DNA of 64,000 nucleotides from CAYVHB01 sp964450865. GTDB taxonomy: Bacteria; Bacillota; Clostridia; Saccharofermentanales; UBA5734. The DNA lies in the NCBI GenBank assembly GCA_964450865.1, contig CAYVHB010000009.1, positions 1 through 64,000 of the forward strand, in the 5' to 3' direction. The position numbers were made by a program, and so were the translations under genes. Shown here one piece after another: positions 15,112-24,149 of this stretch. Each line of letters opens with the position of its first letter. Within the stretch, counting starts at the first letter, position 1. The notes under the pieces are model-generated. The model was not told where the DNA came from. It saw only the letters and a list, made by a program, of their open reading frames with translations, and did not search any database.

Positions 15112-16116
15112 ATGCAGAAAATTAAAATCATCGGGACTGGTAACTACCTGCCGGAAACAGTAGTGACCAACCAGATGTTTGCCGAGATTGTCGAGACCAA
15201 CGACGAGTGGATCACGACACGCACGGGCATATCCGAACGCCGCCTGTCATCTGGCGAGCCGACCTGGTACATGGGAGCGGAAGCAGCCCGCAAGGCGCTG
15301 GCCGTTGCCAATATTTCACCCGATGAGATTGATGTCATTGTTGCGACCACCATTACCCCCGACTATTATACACCATCTACGGCCTGCATTATCCAGGATG
15401 AGCTCAAGGCCACCCGGGCGTTCTGCTTTGATATCAACGCCGCCTGCACCGGTTTTGTTTATGCTTTTGACCTGGCTGCCCGTTACCTGCTCAGTCCGGA
15501 TATCAATCATATCCTGATCGTCAGCAGCGAGAATATCAGCAAGATCGTGGATTACAGTGATCGTTCGACCTGTGTGCTTTTTGGCGACGGGGCCAGTGCC
15601 GTGCTGGTCAGCCGCGGTGAGCCGGACGACGGCAGCGTGCTGCTGGCCAGCGTACTGGGTGCCGAGGGTGCCAACGGCCGCTTCCTGACGAGCAAGGCGC
15701 TGGAGGTCGGTCATCCGTTCCTGCCCGGTGAACGGGTATGGGCTGATCGCTTCGGGCATACCAGCGGCCGTTTTGTCAGCATGGTCGGCCAGGAAGTTTA
15801 CAAGTTTGCTGTACGGGCCATGACCGATTCAATTATCAAGGCCGCAGACAAGGCGCAGATCGCGCTGAGTGATTTGCGTTTCATTATTCCGCACCAGGCG
15901 AATTCGCGCATTGTGGAGGCGGCTGCCAGGCGGATGAAAGTGGACGCCCACCAGATGATTTCGCGGATGGCCGAGTTTGGCAATACCTCTTCGGCCAGCA
16001 TCCCGATCTGCCTCGACGAGCTGATCCGCTCCGGCCGCCTGCAGCGTGGCGAAAAAGTTGCCGTCAGCGGCTTCGGCGGTGGCCTGACCTACGGCGCGGC
16101 GATCTTTGTTTATTGA
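15112..16116 (+). CDS. fabH: Beta-ketoacyl-ACP synthase III
   Basis: 334 residues from MQKIKIIGTGNYLPE, with CCCGGAGG 6 nt upstream. The Cys-His-Asn triad is present: INAACTGFVYA (Cys near 113), IIPHQANSRI and AEFGNTSSASIP. It condenses acetyl- or branched-acyl-CoA with malonyl-ACP to start fatty-acid synthesis. First gene of the rightward fab/acc operon. Confidence 0.97.
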   Translation: MQKIKIIGTGNYLPETVVTNQMFAEIVETNDEWITTRTGISERRLSSGEPTWYMGAEAARKALAVANISPDEIDVIVATTITPDYYTPSTACIIQDELKATRAFCFDINAACTGFVYAFDLAARYLLSPDINHILIVSSENISKIVDYSDRSTCVLFGDGASAVLVSRGEPDDGSVLLASVLGAEGANGRFLTSKALEVGHPFLPGERVWADRFGHTSGRFVSMVGQEVYKFAVRAMTDSIIKAADKAQIALSDLRFIIPHQANSRIVEAAARRMKVDAHQMISRMAEFGNTSSASIPICLDELIRSGRLQRGEKVAVSGFGGGLTYGAAIFVY

Positions 16117-16243
16117 TATTCCAAATTTCTTGCTTGCCAGGTTCCGGCTCTGCTGACTCTGTAAAATCTGCCAATCAGCCAGCAGCCATATCTGATATCT
16201 GGACAGGATGATCTGGCAGATCATCACGGGAGGTTATTATCAT

Positions 16244-16972
16244 ATGAATGTTCTGATTACCGGTGGATCACGCGGCATTGGCGCCGCGATTGCCCGCCAT
16301 TTTGCTGCCGGGGGCCACAATGTTGCCCTGTCCTATCTGGGCTCGGCCGAGAAGGCCGCGGCTGTGGTCGCTGATTGCCAGGCGGCCGGCGTATCGGCCG
16401 TTGCCATCCAGGCTGACGTCAGCCAGGAAGCGGACTGTCAGCGCCTGCTCAAGGAAGCCAGGGCGGCAATCGGTCCGATTTCTGTGCTGGTCAATAACGC
16501 CGGCCTGACGAAGGACGGCCTGGCCATGCGCATGAGCACCAGCCAGTGGGACCAGGTCATTGCCACCAATCTGACCGGTACGTTCCTGATGTGCCGGGCG
16601 ATCCTGCCGGACTTGCTCAAAGCCCGGGCCGGCCGCATTATCAATCTCACTTCGGTGGCCGGCCTCTATGGCAATGCCGGCCAGGTCAACTATGCTGCGT
16701 CCAAGGCCGGCGTTATCGGCCTGACCCAGACCCTGGCTAAAGAAGTCGGCAGTCGCGGCATTACCGTTAATGCAGTCGCGCCTGGTTTTATTGAAACGGA
16801 TATGACCAATGTCCTGTCCGAAGCGCTCAAGACAGCTGCCCTGGCCAAGATCGGCCTGGGCCGCTTCGGCCAGCCGGAAGATATCGCTGCTGTTGTCAGT
16901 TTCCTGGCCTCCCCGGGTGCGGCTTATATCACCGGCCAGGTGATCGAGGTCTCCGGGGGCCTGACGCTCTGA
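16244..16972 (+). CDS. fabG: 3-oxoacyl-ACP reductase
   Basis: 242 residues from MNVLITGGSRGIGAA with ACGGGAGG upstream. SDR features are the nucleotide motif GGSRGIG, NNAG near residue 84, catalytic Ser in NLTSVAGLYG and YxxxK in VNYAASKAG, and a C-terminal GQVIEVSGGLTL. It carries out the NADPH-dependent first reduction of the elongation cycle. A 127-bp spacer separates it from fabH, where an acpP gene often sits but none is present. Confidence 0.96.
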   Translation: MNVLITGGSRGIGAAIARHFAAGGHNVALSYLGSAEKAAAVVADCQAAGVSAVAIQADVSQEADCQRLLKEARAAIGPISVLVNNAGLTKDGLAMRMSTSQWDQVIATNLTGTFLMCRAILPDLLKARAGRIINLTSVAGLYGNAGQVNYAASKAGVIGLTQTLAKEVGSRGITVNAVAPGFIETDMTNVLSEALKTAALAKIGLGRFGQPEDIAAVVSFLASPGAAYITGQVIEVSGGLTL

Positions 16973-17277
16973 CCAGCAGGTGCACCGGCGCCCGGACATA
17001 ACAGGCGCACCGTCAAACTGACCCGCTGGCCCGCCGGCGTACCGCCACGCTCATGCACGGACATCAGGACTGACAGAATGGTACGCCCGCCCGCTTGTAT
17101 ACTGGCGTACTGATACAATGATGCACCGATATCCTGAACTGCGGTTGCACGGCTGGCTTTCACCGGTTGACCGGCAATCAGGCAACAGGTTGACAAGTAG
17201 ATCGGTAGTTTGGCAGACCATCTAGCAGAAGATAAATAGATGTAGAAGAAGTGGTTGAAAAATAGGAGGACTCCTGC
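16973..17277. other. Non-coding spacer between fabG and fabF
   Basis: About 305 bases without a credible gene. It contains TTGACC and TTGACA copies near 17167 and 17191, but no -10 box at proper spacing. The stretch before fabF is AT-richer and ends in the ribosome site AATAGGAGG. No terminator was recognised. Confidence 0.5.
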
Positions 17278-18543
17278 ATGTCTGAAACGAATTTTAAGAA
17301 TCGCCGCGTCGTGATTACCGGCATGGGCGTCATATCGCCGATCGGCCTGGATACGCCCAGTTTCTGGGATTCGCTGATCAATGGCCGGTCCGGCATCGCT
17401 CCCCTGCAGCACGTTGATCTGGAAGGTCAGGAGGTCAGCGTCGGCGCTCAGCTGAAAGGCTTCAATCCCCTGAATTACATGGATCGCAAGGAAGCCCGCC
17501 GCATGGATAAGTACTGTCAGTATGCCATGGCTGCGACCAGGGAAGCGCTGCAGATGAGTGGCCTCGATATCGCCGCGACTGACCCGTTCCGGGTTGGCAC
17601 CATCATCGGCAGCGGCATCGGCGGCATTGAGACCATGGAAAATGAATATAAAAAGCTCTACCTGGGCGGCGGCGCCAGCCGGATTTCCCCCCTGTTCATC
17701 CCGATGATGATCACTAACATGGCTGCCGGCCGGGTCTCCATGGAATATGGCACCAAAGGGGCCAATTACTGCGTCACGACCGCCTGTGCTTCTGCGACTC
17801 ATGCGATCGGCGAGGCCTTCCGGTCCATCAAATACGGTCATCTCGACGCCTGCATCGCCGGTGGTGCGGAAGCCCCGATCTGCCGCATCGCCCTGGCCGG
17901 TTTCAACAATATGACAGCACTGACCCGCGAGTCTGATCCGGCCAAGGCCTCGGTGCCGTTTGACACCCGCCGCAGCGGCTTTGTCATCGGTGAAGGCGCC
18001 GGGATAATCATCATGGAGAGTCTTGACCTGGCCCTGGCCCGTGGTGCTAAAATAATCTGTGAAGTTGCCGGCTATGGCGCGACAGCTGATGCCTATCATA
18101 TTACCAGCCCCGATCCGGACGGCGAAGGCGCGGCGATGGCGATGAAGCTGGCTATCAGCGAAGCCGGTGCCCAGCCGGAGGATGTTGACTATATCAATGC
18201 CCACGGCACCAGCACCCCGCTCAATGACAAATACGAGACCATAGCCATCAAGAAAGCCCTTGGCCCGGCCGCCGCCAAGGTCGCCGTCAGCTCGACCAAG
18301 TCGATGACCGGTCACCTGCTGGGTGCCGCCGGCGGTGTTGAAGCCATTGCCATGGCCCTGGCCCTGCAAAATGACATCATGCCCCCAACCATTGGTTATG
18401 AGAACCCCGATCCGGAATGCGACCTGGACTACATCCCGAATACCGCCCGCAAGGCTACGGTCCGCCTGGCCCTGAGCAACTCGCTGGGCTTTGGCGGCCA
18501 TAACGGCACCCTGTGCTTCAGAAAATGGGAGGATCGCGCGTGA
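17278..18543 (+). CDS. fabF: Beta-ketoacyl-ACP synthase II
   Basis: 421 residues starting at ATG 17278 behind AATAGGAGG. The thiolase fold carries Cys in TTACASATHAIGEA (near 167) and two histidines in NAHGTSTPLND and KSMTGHLLGAAGG, the KAS I/II triad. The C-terminal SNSLGFGGHNGTL is typical. It elongates acyl-ACP with malonyl-ACP. The last codons overlap the accB GTG start (GTGA), indicating coupling. Confidence 0.97.
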   Translation: MSETNFKNRRVVITGMGVISPIGLDTPSFWDSLINGRSGIAPLQHVDLEGQEVSVGAQLKGFNPLNYMDRKEARRMDKYCQYAMAATREALQMSGLDIAATDPFRVGTIIGSGIGGIETMENEYKKLYLGGGASRISPLFIPMMITNMAAGRVSMEYGTKGANYCVTTACASATHAIGEAFRSIKYGHLDACIAGGAEAPICRIALAGFNNMTALTRESDPAKASVPFDTRRSGFVIGEGAGIIIMESLDLALARGAKIICEVAGYGATADAYHITSPDPDGEGAAMAMKLAISEAGAQPEDVDYINAHGTSTPLNDKYETIAIKKALGPAAAKVAVSSTKSMTGHLLGAAGGVEAIAMALALQNDIMPPTIGYENPDPECDLDYIPNTARKATVRLALSNSLGFGGHNGTLCFRKWEDRA

Positions 18544-19031
18544 ACATTGCAGATATCAAGGAACTGATGGAAAAAATGGCCCAGACCGGCCTGACCCAGG
18601 TCGAGTTTGAGACAGAAGGCAGCAAGCTGCGCCTCGAACGCAACCAGCCGGTCATCGTCCATGCCGCCCCGGGTTCAGGCGAAGGCGCACACATGATGAG
18701 TGCGCCGTTCAACTACGCTTATCCGGCTGCGCCATCACCGGCTGCTGAGCCGGCTGCCCCGGCCGCCCCGGCTGAACCGGAAGAACTGCCGGGTCACATC
18801 GTGACTTCGCCGGTTGTCGGCGTCTTTTACGCCGCGCCCTCGCCGGACAGCGACGCGTTCGTTTCCGTCGGCTCGAAGGTCGAGGTCAAGTCACCGCTAT
18901 GCATCATTGAAGCGATGAAACTGATGAATGAAATCACCAGCCCATGGGAAGGTGTCGTCCTCGAAATCCTCGTGGAAAACAAGCAGCGCGTTGAATATGG
19001 CCAGCCGCTGTTCCGGATCGGGAGCGTATAA
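18540..19031 (+). CDS. accB: Biotin carboxyl carrier protein of acetyl-CoA carboxylase
   Basis: 163 residues from GTG (VNIADIKELMEKMAQTG), overlapping the fabF stop and preceded by GGGAGG. A Pro/Ala-rich flexible linker (~60-82) leads to the biotinyl domain, with the attachment motif IEAMKLMNEI near residue 125-134. It carries carboxybiotin between AccC and the AccD/AccA carboxyltransferase. Confidence 0.96.
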   Translation: MNIADIKELMEKMAQTGLTQVEFETEGSKLRLERNQPVIVHAAPGSGEGAHMMSAPFNYAYPAAPSPAAEPAAPAAPAEPEELPGHIVTSPVVGVFYAAPSPDSDAFVSVGSKVEVKSPLCIIEAMKLMNEITSPWEGVVLEILVENKQRVEYGQPLFRIGSV

Positions 19032-19032
19032 C

Positions 19033-19458
19033 ATGTTGATGAATCAGGCGGAGATCAAGCAGATCATTCCCCATCGCGAACCGTTCATTCTCGTCGATGA
19101 AGTGGAAAGCATGACTGAGACCAGCATTGTCGCCTACAAACACGTGACAGGCGAAGAAGACTTTTTCCGCGGCCATTTTCCGGCTTATCCGGTCATGCCC
19201 GGTGTCCTGATTGTCGAAGCCCTTGCCCAGGCCGGTGCCATCTGCATCCTGAGCAAGGACGAGTTCCGGGGTAAAATCGCCTTTTTCGCCGGCATTGACA
19301 AAGTCCGCTTCAAGCATCAGGTCGTGCCCGGCGAGACCTTGCGCCTGGAAGTGACCCTGACGAACATGCGCGGCAGTATCGCCTTTGCTACTTGCAAGGC
19401 TTATGTCGGCAACAAGCTGGCGACGTCGGCAGAAATCATGTGCGCCATCGGAGGCTGA
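19033..19458 (+). CDS. fabZ: 3-hydroxyacyl-ACP dehydratase
   Basis: 141 residues from MLMNQAEIKQIIPHREP, starting 1 nt after the accB stop. The hot-dog-fold active site is present: His in GHFPAYPVMPG and Glu in LIVEALAQAG. It dehydrates 3-hydroxyacyl-ACP in elongation. Its place between accB and accC is common in Firmicutes operons. A second in-frame ATG at 19039 is an alternative start. Confidence 0.95.
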   Translation: MLMNQAEIKQIIPHREPFILVDEVESMTETSIVAYKHVTGEEDFFRGHFPAYPVMPGVLIVEALAQAGAICILSKDEFRGKIAFFAGIDKVRFKHQVVPGETLRLEVTLTNMRGSIAFATCKAYVGNKLATSAEIMCAIGG

Positions 19459-19460
19459 TC

Positions 19461-20840
19461 ATGTTTAACAAAATCCTCATCGCCAATCGCGGCGAAATTG
19501 CCGTGACGATCATCCGGGCCTGCCGGGAAATGGGTATCCGCACGGTTGCGATCTGTTCTGAAGCGGACAAGACAGCCCTGCATGCCCAGCTGGCTGATGA
19601 ATGTCTCTGTATTGGCCCGGCTGCAGCCAAGGAAAGCTACCTCAATCCCCAGGCGATCCTGACCGCCGCGACCATCACGGAAAGTGATGCGATTCACCCG
19701 GGTTTTGGCTTCCTCTCGGAAAATGCCGCTTTTGCCCGGATGTGCACCAAGTGCGGCGTTACCTTTATCGGCCCGACCGACCGGGTCATCGAGCGGATGG
19801 GCGATAAAGCAACCGCCCGCCAGACGGCGATCGAGGCCGGTGTACCGGTTATCCCCGGCACAGTCGGCATTGTCGGCACCCTGGCCGATGCGCTCAAGGC
19901 CGCTGCCGAGATCGGTTATCCGGTCATGATCAAGGCTACATCCGGCGGCGGCGGGCGCGGCATGCGCATTGCCCGCGACCATGACGAGCTGCCGGGTGCT
20001 TTCCAGACCGCCCGCGCTGAGGCGATGGCGGCCTTTGGTGACGATCGCGTCTATCTTGAGCGTTTTGTCAAGGATCCCCGCCACGTTGAGATCCAGCTCC
20101 TGGCTGATCATCATGGCAATGTCATCCACCTCGGTGAACGTGACTGCTCGATTCAGCGGCGCAATCAGAAAATCCTCGAGGAAGCCCTGTCACCCTTCGC
20201 GGATGACAAGCTGCGTGGTGAAATGGGCGCCGCCGCGGTCCGCCTGGCCCAGCATGTCGGCTATACGGGTGTTGGCACGATTGAGTTCCTCGTCGATTCA
20301 GACCGCAATTTCTACTTCATGGAAATGAACACCCGTATCCAGGTCGAGCATCCGATCACCGAAGCTGTGACGGGTACCAACCTGATCCAGGAACAGATCA
20401 AGGCGGCAGCCGGCGAAGTCCTGACGCTGACCCAGGCTTCGATTCAGTTCCATGGCCATGCGATTGAATGCCGGATCAATGCCGAGGACCCGAACCATGG
20501 CTTCCGGCCTTCCCCGGGCACGATCCGCAGCCTGCACGTCCCCGGTGGTCCCGGTGTGCGCGTTGACAGCGCCATTTACCAGGGCTACACCGTACCGCCC
20601 TATTATGATTCGCTGCTGGCCAAGCTGATTGTCACGGCTCCAACGCGCCCCGAGGCGATTGCCCGCATGCGCCGGGCCCTGATGGAATTCATGATCAGCG
20701 GCGTCGAAACCAACATCGACTTCCACCTGGCCATCCTGCGCGATCCCGACTTTGTTGCCGGCCATTACAACATTGGCTACCTCGGCCTCAAGCTGGATGC
20801 GCTGCTTGGCCAGATGAATCCTTATCGGAAGGAGAATTGA
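19461..20840 (+). CDS. accC: Biotin carboxylase of acetyl-CoA carboxylase
   Basis: 459 residues from MFNKILIANRGEIAV, 2 nt after fabZ with CGGAGG upstream. Features are the ATP-grasp Gly-rich loop TSGGGGRGMRIA, the metal and biotin-site motifs (ERDCSIQRRNQKILEE, EMNTRIQVEHPITE) and a C-terminal IECRINAEDP. It carboxylates the biotin of AccB using ATP and bicarbonate. Length is normal for the family. Confidence 0.97.
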   Translation: MFNKILIANRGEIAVTIIRACREMGIRTVAICSEADKTALHAQLADECLCIGPAAAKESYLNPQAILTAATITESDAIHPGFGFLSENAAFARMCTKCGVTFIGPTDRVIERMGDKATARQTAIEAGVPVIPGTVGIVGTLADALKAAAEIGYPVMIKATSGGGGRGMRIARDHDELPGAFQTARAEAMAAFGDDRVYLERFVKDPRHVEIQLLADHHGNVIHLGERDCSIQRRNQKILEEALSPFADDKLRGEMGAAAVRLAQHVGYTGVGTIEFLVDSDRNFYFMEMNTRIQVEHPITEAVTGTNLIQEQIKAAAGEVLTLTQASIQFHGHAIECRINAEDPNHGFRPSPGTIRSLHVPGGPGVRVDSAIYQGYTVPPYYDSLLAKLIVTAPTRPEAIARMRRALMEFMISGVETNIDFHLAILRDPDFVAGHYNIGYLGLKLDALLGQMNPYRKEN

Positions 20841-20843
20841 CGC

Positions 20844-22649
20844 ATGGTTGTGGATGTCCTCAAACAGATGCGCGAACGCCTGGAGATTGACTCAGCCCAC
20901 CAGCAAGCGCAGAAGTCTGATAAAAAGAAGGTCTATGCCTACACCACGCCCATTCCCGATGACCTGTGGATCAAGTGCCCGAACTGCAACGGCATCATGT
21001 TCCGCGAAGATTTCGAGAAGGCCGGCCAGGTCTGTACCATTTGCGGCAATCACTACCGCATCGACAGCCGCCAGCGGATCGCCCAGATCTGTGATGCCGG
21101 CACCTTCAGCGAATTCGACGCCGGGCTGGCCAGCCTGAATCCGATCGATTTTGCCGGTTATCCGGAGAAGCTGGCCCAGCTGCAGAAGCAGACCGGCCTG
21201 AAGGACGCGGTCGTGACCGGCCGCGGCCAGATCAACGGCCAGGACTGCCTGCTTGCGGTCATGGACGGCCGTTTCATGATGGGCTCGATGGGCTCGGTTG
21301 TCGGCGAGAAGATCACCCGGGTCTTTGAAAAAGGTATCGAGCTGCACCTGCCGGTTATCACGTTCTCGGTCTCCGGCGGAGCCCGCATGCAGGAGGGGAT
21401 CATTTCCCTGATGCAGATGGCCAAGACCTCGGCGGCCGTTGGCCGTCTCCAGGCCGCCGGCTTGCTCTATATATCGGTCATGACCGATCCGACCACCGGC
21501 GGCGTGACGGCCAGCTTTGCCAGCCTTGGCGATATTATTATCTCCGAGCCCGGGACCCTGATCGGCTTTGCCGGCCGCCGGGTCATTGAAGGGACAATTG
21601 CCGAAGCGCTCCCGGAAGGCTTCCAGCGCGCGGAATTTCTGCTGGAGCATGGCTTCCTTGACCTGATCGTGCCACGCAGCCGCATGAAACAGACCCTGGG
21701 CAACCTGCTGGCCCTGCACAGTGCCAAAGCCGCCGCACCTGTTGCCGCCGCGCCGGCTGCCACGCCGGCTGATCCGGCGGCCGTTGCCCCGGCTGATGCC
21801 GCGTCAGCTGCCGCAGCCAGTGATGACGCCCCGGATATTGCGATCAATACCCGGACCGGCTCCGAACGGCTCGATATCATCCGGCAGCGTAATCGTCCGG
21901 TCATATCCGACTATCTGCCGCTGATTTTTGACCAGGCCATTGAATTGCACGGCGATCGGGGGTTTAAAGACGACCTGGCGCTGTGGGGTGGCATCGGCAG
22001 CCTCAACGGCCAGGCGGTGACCATTGTCGGCCATCGCAAAGGCCGGACCATTGAGGAAAATACCCGGGCCAATTTCGGGATGCCCCATCCGGAAGGATAC
22101 CGCAAGGCCCTGCGCCTGATGAAAGAAGCGGAGCGCTTCAACCGGCCGGTTATCTGCCTGGTTGATACCTCCGGCGCTTACTGCGGCGTTGGTGCCGAGG
22201 AACGCGGCCAGGGTGAGGCCATTGCCCGCAATCTGCTGGAAATGGCGCAGCTGAAGGTCCCGATCATCGTGGTTGTCATGGGTGAAGGCGGCAGCGGCGG
22301 AGCCCTGGCGATTGGTGTCGGCGACGAGCTGGCCATGCTGTCCAATGCTCTGTATTCGGTCATCTCGCCGCGCGGCTTTGCTTCCCTGCTGTGGAAGGAT
22401 CCGACCCGGGAGCGGGAAGCGGCCGACAAGATCAAGATCACAGCCGAAGACCTCTCCCGGCTCGGAGTCTGCGACCAGATCATCGCCGAGCCGCCGGAGG
22501 GTGCCCATACCAACCTGTCCCAGACTGCAGCCAACATGCGCCAGTACCTGGTTGAAGCGCTCGCCCGCCAGACCGGCCAGACAGCGCAGGCCTTGCTGGA
22601 CAAGCGCTACGCCAAATTCCGCAAACTTGGCTTCTATACCGAGACTTAA
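20844..22649 (+). CDS. accDA: Fused acetyl-CoA carboxylase carboxyltransferase (beta-alpha)
   Basis: 601 residues joining AccD and AccA in one chain. Residues ~1-290 are the beta subunit with its zinc ribbon (CPNCNGIMFR ... CTICGNHY) and carboxylase core (FSVSGGARMQEGI). Residues ~292-330 are an Ala/Pro-rich linker. The remainder is the alpha subunit (HRKGRTIEENTRANFGMPHP, EGGSGGALAIGVGDE). Most bacteria encode these separately. No stop or internal ribosome site was seen at the junction, so a real fusion is likely. It ends the fab/acc operon and a terminator follows. Confidence 0.95.
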   Translation: MVVDVLKQMRERLEIDSAHQQAQKSDKKKVYAYTTPIPDDLWIKCPNCNGIMFREDFEKAGQVCTICGNHYRIDSRQRIAQICDAGTFSEFDAGLASLNPIDFAGYPEKLAQLQKQTGLKDAVVTGRGQINGQDCLLAVMDGRFMMGSMGSVVGEKITRVFEKGIELHLPVITFSVSGGARMQEGIISLMQMAKTSAAVGRLQAAGLLYISVMTDPTTGGVTASFASLGDIIISEPGTLIGFAGRRVIEGTIAEALPEGFQRAEFLLEHGFLDLIVPRSRMKQTLGNLLALHSAKAAAPVAAAPAATPADPAAVAPADAASAAAASDDAPDIAINTRTGSERLDIIRQRNRPVISDYLPLIFDQAIELHGDRGFKDDLALWGGIGSLNGQAVTIVGHRKGRTIEENTRANFGMPHPEGYRKALRLMKEAERFNRPVICLVDTSGAYCGVGAEERGQGEAIARNLLEMAQLKVPIIVVVMGEGGSGGALAIGVGDELAMLSNALYSVISPRGFASLLWKDPTREREAADKIKITAEDLSRLGVCDQIIAEPPEGAHTNLSQTAANMRQYLVEALARQTGQTAQALLDKRYAKFRKLGFYTET

Positions 22650-22676
22650 TCTGCTAAAATAATCCTGACCTTACCG

Positions 22677-22711
22677 ACACAACTTCCCAACCGGGGGGTT
22701 GTGTTTTGTTT
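22677..22711 (+). terminator. Terminator of the fab/acc operon
   Basis: ACACAAC pairs with GTTGTGT, extended inward by TTCCC/GGGGG with loop AACC, and is followed by TTTGTTTG. It lies 28 bp after the accDA stop. Confidence 0.85.
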
Positions 22712-22830
22712 GAAACATAACATTTCCCGCCCGGGCCCGTGCTTTGAGAAGAGCCTGGCGCACCCCGCCCGAGCCTGTGCCTTAGTAGCGATGCTTCATT
22801 GCTGTTGAATTATAATCGGAGGTATCTTCC

Positions 22831-24069
22831 ATGACATCGAGACAGCTGTCCGTCGAATTCTTCCAGCACAACCGCCAGGCCTTTCTGAATCAGCTGGGCG
22901 AAGGTTCACTGGCCATCATCTGTTCCGGCCGGCCGCCGCGGAAAACAGCCGATGAAGATTACCCCCACTTTACCAATCGCAGCTTTTTTTACCTGACAGG
23001 CCTGGAGCAGGCGGACAGCGTGCTGCTGATATACAAGCACCCGCGGCACGGCCGCTGTACGCTGTTTATCGCCAGTCCGGATCCCCTGCACGAACGCTGG
23101 AACGGTCATCGCCTGACTCGCGATGAGGCAGCCGCCCGTTCTGGTGTTACCGATGTCGAATATCTGGAAGGCCTGGGCGGTGTGCTGATTGACCTGATTG
23201 AGACCGATCCGGTCCGCCTCTGGCTGGATCTGACGGCTGATAATTTCCAGGCCCATGAGATGTTCCAGTTGCTGGCCCGCCAGGCACCGACGCTCCAGCC
23301 CAATGATCTGTCGCCCATACTGACCCAGATGCGCATGATCAAACAGCCCGCGGAGCAGGTCCTGATCCGCGAAGCTGCCAAGCTGACGGGGGAAGGGATC
23401 CTGGCCATGCTGCAGGCCTGCCGGCCCGGAGTCATGGAGTATCAGCTGCGGGCCGAGTTCCACTACACCCTTGGCCTGGCGGGGTGCCTGGAGCCGGCCT
23501 TCCCGACCATTGTCGCCGCCGGTGAACATACCCTGTTTCTGCATCATCTGCACCCGACTGGCCAGGTCAAAGACGGTGACCTGGTCCTGGTTGACGTTGG
23601 CGCGACAGTCGGCGGTCTGTGCGCCGACATTTCCCGGGTATTTCCGGCCAACGGTCGCTTCAGTCCGCGCCAGCTGGCCTTGTATGAGCTGGTTCGCCGC
23701 TGCCAGGATACAGCCTTTGCCACCATCCGCCCCGGCATCCGGCTGGCTGAAATCAACGAAGCCTGCCGGGCGGTCGCCCGGGCTGGCCTGGTCGGGCTTG
23801 GCCTGATGGATGACACGGATAGTATCGGCGAATACTTCTGGCATGGCGTGTCCCATCACCTTGGCCTGGAAGTCCACGACGTCGGTAACCGCGAGGCTCT
23901 GTTGCAGCCGGGCATGGTCCTGACCGTCGAGCCGGGCGTCTATGTACCGGCCTGGTCGACCGGTTTGCGCATCGAAGACGACGTCGTCGTGACGGATGCC
24001 GGCTGTCATCTGCTGTCAGCCGGCATTCCGCGCGAAGCCGCAGAGATCGAAGCCCTGATGCAGGGCTGA
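22831..24069 (+). CDS. M24-family Xaa-Pro aminopeptidase
   Basis: 412 residues with the aminopeptidase-P N-terminal domain (FTNRSFFYLTGLEQADS) and a pita-bread catalytic domain. The metal ligands are visible: Asp in LVDVGATVGGL and CADISR, His in WHGVSHHLGLEVHD, Glu in VLTVEPGVYV and RIEDDVVV. The cytosolic dinuclear enzyme removes residues before proline. AATCGGAGG precedes the start. It appears monocistronic. Confidence 0.94.
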   Translation: MTSRQLSVEFFQHNRQAFLNQLGEGSLAIICSGRPPRKTADEDYPHFTNRSFFYLTGLEQADSVLLIYKHPRHGRCTLFIASPDPLHERWNGHRLTRDEAAARSGVTDVEYLEGLGGVLIDLIETDPVRLWLDLTADNFQAHEMFQLLARQAPTLQPNDLSPILTQMRMIKQPAEQVLIREAAKLTGEGILAMLQACRPGVMEYQLRAEFHYTLGLAGCLEPAFPTIVAAGEHTLFLHHLHPTGQVKDGDLVLVDVGATVGGLCADISRVFPANGRFSPRQLALYELVRRCQDTAFATIRPGIRLAEINEACRAVARAGLVGLGLMDDTDSIGEYFWHGVSHHLGLEVHDVGNREALLQPGMVLTVEPGVYVPAWSTGLRIEDDVVVTDAGCHLLSAGIPREAAEIEALMQG

Positions 24070-24110
24070 ATCCGCCGGATCGGCTATCATTTGACACCAG
24101 GTGGCACGCC

Positions 24111-24128
24111 GCCTGGCGTCCGCCAGGC
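24111..24128. terminator. GC-rich palindrome between converging genes
   Basis: GCCTGGCG-TC-CGCCAGGC is a perfect stem between the stop of the M24 gene and the stop of the leftward ABC ATPase gene. The T-run expected of an intrinsic terminator is weak, so its role is uncertain. Confidence 0.4.
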
Positions 24129-24149
24129 AAAATGGCGCTGATTGCTGCC

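Noticed and set aside
16117..16243. Missing acpP gene between fabH and fabG
   Set aside because: No frame with the DSL phosphopantetheine motif was found in this gap or in 16973-17277.
16924..18501. 525-codon ORF antisense to fabF
   Set aside because: Shadow of fabF. In GC-rich DNA the opposite strand often stays open. No ribosome site or recognisable protein.
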